Positions 1 through 4,408 of a DNA stretch of 11,171 bases are shown here, piece after piece. The notes under the pieces were generated by a model that worked only from the letters and a program-made list of their open reading frames with translations, was not told the origin of the DNA and did not search any database. The first letter of the stretch is position 1; each line of letters begins with the position of its first letter. A program made the position numbers and the translations under genes. The stretch is from an uncultured Bacteroidales bacterium (lineage in GTDB: Bacteria > Bacteroidota > Bacteroidia > Bacteroidales > Tenuifilaceae), in NCBI GenBank assembly GCA_937915475.1, contig CALGIR010000341.1, forward strand, positions 1-11,171. The letters run 5' to 3'.

Positions 1-457
1 ACAACCCAATAACCAGATAGCGAAGCAGTTTGCCCCAGTACTCCAAACCAAGGGTATTGCCTTTGAGATGGAAAAGGTTGAGAAAATTGTGGGTCTTGTG
101 AAAGAACGAGTTAGCCTTGTTAGTGAGCTATGGGAACAGGCATCGTTCTTTTTTGAAAGCCCACAAACCTACGACGAAAAAACGGTTAGCAAGTTTTGGA
201 AAGAGGAGACCCCAAAAATTATGAACGAGGTTGCCAATAGAATTGAAACAGTAGAACCCTACGCCGCAGAGGAGATTGAGCAAGCCATTAAGGACTACAT
301 AAACGATAAAGGGCACGGAATGGGTAAGGTAATGAACGCCATTAGGCTAAGCCTTGTTGGCGAACCAAAGGGTCCTGGTGTTGCCGATATTTGCGAACTA
401 TTGGGAAAAGAAGAAACGGTAAATAGATTACGCACAGCAGCTAAAACACTAGGGTAG
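1..457 (+). CDS. gltX: Glutamyl-tRNA synthetase, C-terminal part (cut by left edge)
   Basis: The frame is open from base 2 through the TAG at 455-457 and begins upstream of the window. It encodes about 151 residues of the C-terminal, anticodon-binding half of class I glutamyl-tRNA synthetase, which charges tRNA-Glu in the cytoplasm. The ATG at 68 is internal and is not the start, because family similarity continues upstream of it and matches the second copy at 10581-11094. Recognisable segments are QPNNQIAKQFAP, the PQTYDEKTV region and the GHGMGKVMNAIRLSLVGEPKGPG segment near the end. The copy has no internal insertion and is probably the working gene, but that needs the upstream sequence. 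It lies on the strand opposite to the peptide-export genes. Confidence 0.93.
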   Translation, partial: QPNNQIAKQFAPVLQTKGIAFEMEKVEKIVGLVKERVSLVSELWEQASFFFESPQTYDEKTVSKFWKEETPKIMNEVANRIETVEPYAAEEIEQAIKDYINDKGHGMGKVMNAIRLSLVGEPKGPGVADICELLGKEETVNRLRTAAKTLG

Positions 458-504
458 GAAAAGTTTTAAAAAAAAATTCGGAATTGTTTCTCCGGGCGCA
501 TCGG

Positions 505-621
505 CTATTGCATACATTCCAAAATCAATATGTAAATCTCTGGTGATAATTCTACAAAACCTTGGCTATAGCAGAATTTTAGGTGCGATTGTGCGGTAAC
601 TGCGCATCCTGTTTGCAACAG
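505..621 (-). pseudogene. Remnant resembling the C-terminus of an ElaA-like GNAT acetyltransferase
   Basis: This minus-strand frame has no plausible start and is preceded by an in-frame stop (622-624). It reads TAQSHLKFCYSQGFVELSPE, which resembles the AQ-HL--FY---GF pattern near the end of ElaA-type GNAT N-acetyltransferases. Expected residues after that (Y-x-DGIPHI) are seen only weakly, in a neighbouring frame (IDFGMYAI), which suggests a frameshift. If correct it is a decayed gene end left by rearrangement. The resemblance is from memory and short, so it could be chance. The left part of this frame coincides with one copy of the 33-bp repeat. Confidence 0.35.
507..539. repeat. 33-bp direct repeat, copy 1
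   Basis: This 33-bp segment matches 2133-2165 in the same orientation with one mismatch (A at 514, G at 2140). The flanks differ on both sides, so the similarity is confined to this block. The two copies bracket the module of broken peptide genes. It may be a recombination scar, a short insertion-linked repeat, or a shared remnant of one gene end. Confidence 0.85.
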
Positions 622-630
622 CTAAAATTA

Positions 631-816
631 TTAGAGTGCACTTATCAATCCATAAGCCACACCAAATAAATACCTAATTGTATAAAGTCCAACTAGGAGT
701 AATAATATATTTAGAAATATATCTATCGATTTTATTCCAATTATTTTTAAAGGTAGCTTCTTCATCTGAATGATTTTAATAAGCAATGACAAGTGAAAGA
801 TAAAATAATTTGACAT
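631..816 (-). CDS. Possible small membrane protein, unrecognised
   Basis: A 61-codon minus-strand frame with a second ATG at 765, which would give a 44-residue product starting MKKLPLKIIG. The C-terminal two thirds is hydrophobic (IFLNILLLLVGLYTIRYLFG) and could form one or two membrane helices. I do not recognise it. It is downstream of the intact precursor at 1091-1270 on the same strand, a place where immunity peptides are often found, but there is no double-glycine leader and no clear promoter. The surrounding DNA is very AT-rich, where chance hydrophobic frames are common. I cannot exclude that it is non-coding. Confidence 0.3.
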   Translation of the reverse strand: MSNYFIFHLSLLIKIIQMKKLPLKIIGIKSIDIFLNILLLLVGLYTIRYLFGVAYGLISAL

Positions 817-1090
817 TTAGAGAAAAATATTATTGTCAATAGTGTTTGAAAACAACAAAAAAAATTCAATTTTCAACCAAATCAAACAATAAAGAGTAGA
901 ATGATTTTTTTTTAAAACAATGTCGTTTTTTAAATATGGAATTTCATAATGTTGATTGAACTTAAACAAATATTTTATATAAACGACATTATTTAAAACA
1001 CTTCAAGTTGACATTTCACTTAGGGTTTTAAAAAACAACACTAAGAAAAGGGTAATTAAATCTTAAAAAACTGGAATTCAACTCTAGATG
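817..1090. other. AT-rich intergenic region with an imperfect inverted repeat
   Basis: No credible gene is seen here. The only structure noted is an imperfect inverted repeat of 18 bp, 911-928 against 981-998, built around AAACGACATT and its complement with about three mismatches and a 52-nt spacer. On the minus strand the region is downstream of the precursor at 1091-1270, so it could hold its transcription end or the promoter of the small frame at 631-816. No TAnnTTTG box was recognised. Confidence 0.5.
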
Positions 1091-1270
1091 TTAATCAGCA
1101 ATGACATGTTCTACCAATGCATATGCTACGCCTGCAACGAAACCAATTGCAACAAGGCCAGAGGCAACACCTCCAATTGCAATTACAATACCAAAAATTG
1201 AACCACCATTGATATTTCTCATTTCATCTTTGTCGATTTCAACTAGATAATCCCTCTGAAAATTTTCCAT
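1091..1270 (-). CDS. Double-glycine leader peptide precursor, 59 aa
   Basis: The minus-strand frame runs from ATG (1268-1270) to TAA (1091-1093). It starts MENFQRDYLV and has a leader ending at Gly22-Gly23 (EMRNINGG), the cleavage signal for C39-peptidase ABC exporters. The predicted core is 36 residues, hydrophobic and glycine-rich (SIFGIVIAIGGVASG at its start), with GxxxG spacings typical of membrane-associating peptides. It ends with VEHVIAD and contains no cysteine. Its leader differs from the MKQLSL type used by the precursors at 3508 and 5931. The start lies 12 nt after the stop of the leader-truncated core gene upstream, so both could share one transcript. Activity and target are unknown. 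Confidence 0.8.
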   Translation of the reverse strand: MENFQRDYLVEIDKDEMRNINGGSIFGIVIAIGGVASGLVAIGFVAGVAYALVEHVIAD

Positions 1271-1282
1271 AATGATTTACGT

Positions 1283-1450
1283 TTAATTATTAAGTAATCC
1301 TTGTGTAGCATTATATCCAGCCTCAAAACCTTCTGAAACGAGAAGACAAGCTGCAGTAACTGCTACTGTAATTGACCCCGCTATTAATGCTGTTCCAATT
1401 AAATAAGCCAACAAGCCCCCATCCGTTTCCTTCATTTCCCTAGCATTTGG
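1283..1450 (-). pseudogene. Double-glycine precursor with truncated leader
   Basis: The frame encodes AREMKETDGG, identical to the end of the leader in the 58- and 80-residue precursors, followed by a 43-residue hydrophobic core beginning LLAYLIGTALIAGS and ending TQGLLNN. An in-frame TAA at 1451-1453 lies only four codons before AREMKETDGG, so the first half of the leader is missing. The sole in-frame ATG (1433-1435) would leave a seven-residue leader, probably too short for export. Nucleotides 1419-1446 are identical to 3680-3707, and similarity stops abruptly just outside. The truncation therefore looks like a recombination joint inside the leader. The core reading frame itself is intact. 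Confidence 0.75.
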
Positions 1451-1495
1451 TTATGCGATTTCGAGAACAATATTTTAAATAGCAACTTGAGTTAA

Positions 1496-1606
1496 TTAGT
1501 ATCCTGAGTAGTTACAAACGCTCGGTTTTGCAGCAGCGAGTAGTGAATCAAGTAAGCCCGCTATCGTCCACGGATTTAGAGTATCTTCAGGGTTAGTTTT
1601 GTTGCT
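1496..1606 (-). pseudogene. Start-less open frame, possible orphan core peptide
   Basis: This minus-strand frame is open for 36 codons after an in-frame TAA (1607-1609) and ends at TAA 1496-1498. It contains no ATG and overlaps the 3' end of the 105-residue membrane protein gene in another frame. The translation has an amphipathic stretch (NPWTIAGLLDSLLAAAKPSV) and ends CNYSGY. It could be the tail of a precursor that lost its leader, like its neighbours at 1283 and 1995, but it has no Gly-Gly site. Chance openness cannot be excluded. Confidence 0.25.
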
Positions 1607-1910
1607 TTACACTCTTGTGTGCCAAAAATGCAACCAAAACGCCAAATAATAACGCCAAAACTGCCCATAATAATTCATTAACATCAAAATTTCGTCTTAA
1701 TAGTATAGAAAATACCATACCAATTGCAAAAAAAATAGTGGCAGCGAGGGCTTTCTTTCTGTTAAACAGCGACACGCCCAAGTAAATTATCATTGTAATG
1801 AAGAAAAATATAACGGAATAAAAAAAGTTGTCATAAAAATATATTTGCCACAAGGTGGTTGCTACTATTAGCAGGCATATAGTGATAATTTGAAGAGATT
1901 TTTTTTTCAT
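1593..1910 (-). CDS. Small membrane protein, candidate immunity protein, 105 aa
   Basis: The frame starts at ATG 1908-1910 and ends at TAA 1593-1595. The product is basic at the start (MKKKS) and has three to four hydrophobic segments at about residues 5-24, 29-48, 56-70 and 79-97, so it is an integral inner-membrane protein. The C-terminus (AHKSVKQQN) is hydrophilic. I recognise no named family. Small multi-helix proteins beside precursor genes are commonly immunity proteins that protect the producer, and that is the most likely role here by context only. An 18-bp inverted repeat lies just upstream and separates it from the leader-truncated core at 1995-2150. Confidence 0.6.
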   Translation of the reverse strand: MKKKSLQIITICLLIVATTLWQIYFYDNFFYSVIFFFITMIIYLGVSLFNRKKALAATIFFAIGMVFSILLRRNFDVNELLWAVLALLFGVLVAFLAHKSVKQQN

Positions 1911-1936
1911 TTGCTCTAAGAGTTTTGCGTTAAAAT

Positions 1937-1984
1937 ATCAAATAATTCTTCAATATTTTTTAGGTAATTGAAGAATTATTTGAT
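1937..1984 (-). terminator. 18-bp perfect inverted repeat, likely terminator
   Basis: Arms 1937-1954 and 1967-1984 are perfect complements around a 12-nt loop. On the minus strand it follows the stop of the core gene at 1995 by 10 nt and precedes the 105-residue gene. The stem is AT-rich and is followed on the minus strand by only a short T-rich stretch, so it is not a textbook intrinsic terminator. It could also stabilise a transcript end or act as an operator for the gene at 1910. Confidence 0.55.
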
Positions 1985-1994
1985 TAGACAGTAT

Positions 1995-2150
1995 TTACAT
2001 AATTGAACCTCGGCCACTTACCGTTTCTAAATATGCACCTCCATATTCGGTTTGATCTTCATTTTCTACATTATTATCTATCGAAGATAATACATATCCA
2101 AGCCAGTATGATAACCAACTACCTCCACTTATATTGCATGCATTCCAAAA
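1995..2150 (-). pseudogene. Double-glycine core peptide lacking its leader start
   Basis: The frame is open from just after a TGA (2151-2153) to TAA 1995-1997. It contains NISGG, which looks like the end of a double-glycine leader, followed by a 41-residue core starting SWLSYWLGYVLSSIDNN and ending SGRGSIM. There is no ATG in frame before NISGG. The leader is replaced, up to that point, by the 33-bp repeat at 2133-2165. The core is unlike the others: rich in tryptophan and tyrosine, acidic in the middle (ENEDQTEYGG), without cysteine. It looks like a precursor beheaded by recombination, and the intact core frame suggests this happened recently or that the core can be re-joined to a leader. 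Confidence 0.65.
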
Positions 2151-2165
2151 TCAATATGTAAATCT
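2133..2165. repeat. 33-bp direct repeat, copy 2
   Basis: Matches 507-539 in the same orientation at 32 of 33 positions. It sits exactly where the leader of the core peptide at 1995-2150 should be and ends 20 bp before the protease stop codon at 2185. Confidence 0.85.
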
Positions 2166-2184
2166 ATGTTGCTGAGCCTGTAGG

Positions 2185-3378
2185 CTAAAAGAAATCTTTA
2201 TTCAATGATATGCTAATTGTATCTTTTCTTACAATTTTAATTTGCAATGTTTCCTGAGAGAGTAAAGAGTCTCGCATTTGAAGAAAATTGCAATAATCTG
2301 TAGCAAGTAAGTAGTCTGAAAGTTTTTCATTACAAATTTGAAAAATTGAATCTCCATGCTTTACACCTGCCTTTTGAGCTGGAGAAGACTCACTAACTGA
2401 TGTTACCATTAGAGAATTATTTTGAATTCCGAAGTTCAAACCAAACCCATAAAACCTTGTTCCTAGATTATTCTTTTTACCTTCCTCAAAATACAATCTC
2501 TTTTCAAAGGGGTCGATAATAACACCACTATATCTTTTAATAAACCCTAAGCCCAGTATACTGGTTATTATATCATTATATTCTATTCGAACATTTTTTA
2601 CAGTATCTATACCAAAAACGATATCAGAAATGCCCCTTACACCTTCTTCATAATAATTACCGAAAATATCCTGCTTCTCAGAACTAACGTATTTAGCTCC
2701 CAAAGAACTATCGGCAAAATTTAGTGGTAACATAATTGATGATGTGTACCCAAAATCTATGAGAAGATTGTGGATATGCCCATTTATTCTAACATCAGTT
2801 TTCAGAAGATTTTTTCCACTATACAAAATTGAATTGTTAAATTCCCTCTCCCTAACAAAACTATTAGATTTTGATACAAATAGTTTTTTACTACCAAAAT
2901 TGAAATCCCAACAAAGCTGATTAATTATCGGAGTCCCAATAATCATGTCACTTTGAGCACATCGAAGTGATTTATTGTTAGTCTTTAAGTCGAGAACGAC
3001 TGCCAAAACATTTTTAAAAACTACATCGCCAATCTCAAGATGTTTTATAATGCATAGAGAATGCCATGTGTGATTGTTAATCGGAATTAATTTTAGAGGA
3101 ATTTTATAAACATCAAATTTACTAATTGCTGATTTATCTATAGCACATATGCTTGCCCCTGTATCAAATAATCCATAAGCGTCAGAACCATTAATTTGAA
3201 CAGGGACTTCAATCCACTTTCCATTCAAAAAATACACTGTTGATGAATCAATTTTATCACTAACTAGAAAATTTGTGCACTTATATAAAATAAAAGCAAG
3301 AAAGGATATAAGTAGTAAAACTACTCCAATAATCTTTAATGCTTTCATTATAAATGCTTTCATTATAGTTCTTCTCAT
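2185..3378 (-). CDS. Membrane-anchored retropepsin-like aspartic protease with PDZ domain
   Basis: A 397-residue product. One hydrophobic segment at about 15-33 anchors it, placing the rest outside the cytoplasm. There are two aspartyl-protease lobes: the first has the catalytic motif FDTGAS at 71-76 and the partner strand MIIGTPIINQ near 145-154. The second has LLIDFGYTSS at 205-214, with DFG replacing DTG, and ILGLGFIKRY at 274-283. A PDZ domain follows at about 307-395 (ESSPAQKAGVKHGDSIFQI). This order fits the aspartyl protease plus PDZ proteins common in Bacteroidetes. Two further ATGs at 3363 and 3348 are possible starts, since a 15-bp unit is repeated there. Its place between precursor genes suggests a role in peptide maturation, immunity or degradation, which is inference. 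Confidence 0.88.
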   Translation of the reverse strand: MRRTIMKAFIMKALKIIGVVLLLISFLAFILYKCTNFLVSDKIDSSTVYFLNGKWIEVPVQINGSDAYGLFDTGASICAIDKSAISKFDVYKIPLKLIPINNHTWHSLCIIKHLEIGDVVFKNVLAVVLDLKTNNKSLRCAQSDMIIGTPIINQLCWDFNFGSKKLFVSKSNSFVREREFNNSILYSGKNLLKTDVRINGHIHNLLIDFGYTSSIMLPLNFADSSLGAKYVSSEKQDIFGNYYEEGVRGISDIVFGIDTVKNVRIEYNDIITSILGLGFIKRYSGVIIDPFEKRLYFEEGKKNNLGTRFYGFGLNFGIQNNSLMVTSVSESSPAQKAGVKHGDSIFQICNEKLSDYLLATDYCNFLQMRDSLLSQETLQIKIVRKDTISISLNKDFF

Positions 3379-3448
3379 AAATTAAATTGTGCTAAACCAG
3401 TTATACAAATAAACTAAAATTTGATTAGTACATTAAGAATTAATACAA

Positions 3449-3484
3449 TTTTGGTGTGACACCACTTTAGGCATCACACCAAAA
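3449..3484 (-). terminator. 11-bp hairpin after the 80-aa precursor gene
   Basis: Arms 3449-3459 and 3474-3484 (TTTTGGTGTGA and its complement) pair perfectly around a 14-nt loop. On the minus strand it lies about 23 nt after the precursor stop and about 70 nt before the protease start. It probably ends or attenuates the precursor transcript, keeping small precursor mRNA abundant over the protease. A clear T-run after the stem is missing. Confidence 0.55.
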
Positions 3485-3507
3485 ACATAAAGTTTAATTA
3501 AAAATTA

Positions 3508-3750
3508 CTAGCCATTACCACTTCCATGTCCTGCTGTGTTACCATTTCCACTGCCGTTTGCAGTGCTATCAACACTTGTCCCTGCATTTACTTCATTGTC
3601 ATCACCAACAACAACTGTTAAAGTGCAACTTGTGAGCAACAAACCAACAAGAATTGCTATTCCTATTCCAAGGAAACCTCCATCCGTTTCCTTCATTTCC
3701 CTAGCATCCAACTCCTGAACGCCAAAGTTTTCCAAAGATAATTGTTTCAT
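3508..3750 (-). CDS. Double-glycine leader peptide precursor, 80 aa, Gly/Asn-rich tail
   Basis: The frame starts at ATG 3748-3750 and ends at TAG 3508-3510. The 25-residue leader starts MKQLSLENFGVQELDAREMK and ends at Gly24-Gly25. The predicted 55-residue core has a hydrophobic half (FLGIGIAILVGLLLTSC) with a single cysteine at residue 42, then an acidic, low-complexity tail rich in Gly, Asn, Ser and Thr (NGSGNGNTAGHGSGNG). The leader matches that of the 58-residue precursor at all but one residue, while the cores share nothing. It is transcribed from the promoter block at 3823-3853, giving a 5' leader of about 68 nt. The substrate role for the C39 exporter follows from the Gly-Gly leader; the activity of the core is unknown. 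Confidence 0.88.
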   Translation of the reverse strand: MKQLSLENFGVQELDAREMKETDGGFLGIGIAILVGLLLTSCTLTVVVGDDNEVNAGTSVDSTANGSGNGNTAGHGSGNG

Positions 3751-3776
3751 TTTAATTAATTTTAAAAGGTTAATAA
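3751..3776 (-). promoter_or_regulatory. Conserved AT-rich block directly before precursor start
   Basis: These 26 bp touching the ATG match 6108-6133, before the 58-residue precursor, at 25 of 26 positions. A looser version precedes the fused leader gene start at 5896. There is no Shine-Dalgarno sequence, as usual for Bacteroidetes. The AT-rich, unstructured leader probably aids translation initiation. Confidence 0.6.
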
Positions 3777-3807
3777 AAAAAATTTACACCAAAATATGGT
3801 GCGTGTT

Positions 3808-3819
3808 TGTAACGTTACA
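3808..3819. promoter_or_regulatory. 12-bp perfect palindrome, candidate operator (copy 2)
   Basis: TGTAACGTTACA is a perfect palindrome, just downstream of the predicted -7 box of the 80-residue precursor promoter, so a bound protein would block transcription start. The same palindrome sits at the same place at 6166-6177. It also overlaps the stop codon of the regulator fragment. The nearby HTH regulator is the natural candidate to bind it; that is inference. Confidence 0.55.
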
Positions 3820-3976
3820 GTGCAAAGGTATTTTCGTAGCGTCCGGAAAACAAGTACGCTGGGAGAAAAAAACTGCCGCCATTGCTCCTTTTCTCCTCTA
3901 TTGGCTCTAGAGGTCTAAAATCTATATGGATTGATATCTCGAACGGATATTCGTAGTAATTAAGGGGTGTCTGGGT
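3815..3976 (-). pseudogene. 3' fragment of the HTH regulator gene
   Basis: This minus-strand frame encodes about 52 residues matching the end of the regulator at 6173-6502: YYEYPFEISIH, FRPLEPIEEKRSNGGSFFLP, then AYLFSGRYENTF, ending at TAA 3815-3817. The last 80 or so bases are nearly identical to the intact gene, while upstream the two diverge (TPLNYYEY against QTFYYEY), so it may derive from a paralogue or have been partly homogenised. An in-frame TAA at 3977-3979 cuts it off and the DNA-binding half is missing. It was probably retained because it contains the precursor promoter. Confidence 0.85.
3823..3853 (-). promoter_or_regulatory. Bacteroidetes-type promoter of the 80-aa precursor
   Basis: On the minus strand TTG (3851-3853) is followed after 20 nt by TACCTTTG (3823-3830), matching the Bacteroides -33 TTTG and -7 TAnnTTTG consensus. 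It lies inside the regulator-gene fragment and is repeated at 6181-6211. The predicted start is near 3818. Confidence 0.7.
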
Positions 3977-4021
3977 TTATTGTGCGGCAGCGTTGGTGGT
4001 TAGGGGCTGTATGGTTTTTTT

Positions 4022-4066
4022 ACTCACGGGGATACTATTTGCTAAGCAAATAGTATCCCCGTGAGT
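4022..4066. repeat. 45-nt perfect palindrome
   Basis: Two 22-nt arms (4022-4043 and 4045-4066) are exact complements around one base. As RNA it would be a stem of about 21 bp with a three-base loop. T7 precedes it on the + strand and no T-run follows it on either strand in the correct place, so it is not a normal intrinsic terminator. It sits inside the repeat region as an apparent insertion. Confidence 0.9.
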
Positions 4067-4190
4067 TGTAAGTTTGTAGGTGTAGCCTAATCCGAACGGG
4101 GCAAAAACGAGTGTTTACTGAATGTTGTTAAATTTTTCTTTTTGCTTGAATAGTGTTTTACCCCCATTTAACTTGCTGGTACCCTTAGGC

Positions 4191-4213
4191 TGCCGCACGA
4201 TTTTATTGTGTGG
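4191..4213. repeat. Covarying hairpin in the dispersed repeat
   Basis: GCCGCAC (4191-4197) pairs with GTGTGGT (4207-4213), allowing G-U pairs. In the second copy GCCGCGC pairs with GTGTGGC near 11114-11137. Two changed positions still keep pairing, which hints that RNA structure is maintained. Two copies are too few to be sure. Confidence 0.4.
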
Positions 4214-4408
4214 TTTACCGAAAACTTGTAACTTCGGCTCATATAGCAAATTCAATGGTTTTATTTTGGCTACCACACGGTGCAACCGAGCCGTTCTTTG
4301 GCGAGCTCAGCGCAGCTAATCGAGGACAAAGGACGAGCTCGGCAAAACCAATCGTGCGGTAGCGTTGCAAACGCAGCCTGAGCCGAACGGGGATTTTCAA
4401 GAGTTTAC

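Larger units (their letters stand above)
3982..4408. repeat. Complex intergenic repeat region
   Basis: There is no credible gene in these 430 bases. Short modules recur: GTGCGGCAGCGTTG at 3982-3995 and GTGCGGTAGCGTTG at 4354-4367, each followed later by AGCCT..CCGAACGGGG (4085 and 4376). Inverted forms occur at 4188-4200 (GGCTGCCGCACGA) and 4269 (GGCTACCACACGG). Compared with the 4354 copy, the 3982 copy carries roughly 85 extra bases including the 45-nt palindrome. The stretch 4182-4248 is repeated at 11108-11171 after the second gltX copy. It looks like a dispersed chromosomal repeat family and its left end marks the joint with the regulator fragment. Confidence 0.7.

Noticed and set aside
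1091..2165. Lanthipeptide or other modified peptide cluster
   Set aside because: No modifying enzyme (LanM, radical SAM, YcaO, cyclase) is seen and most cores lack cysteine.
4122..4319. A 65-codon + strand open frame in the repeat region
   Set aside because: It runs through the dispersed repeat, has no family features and is antisense to the local gene order. Chance openness is more likely.
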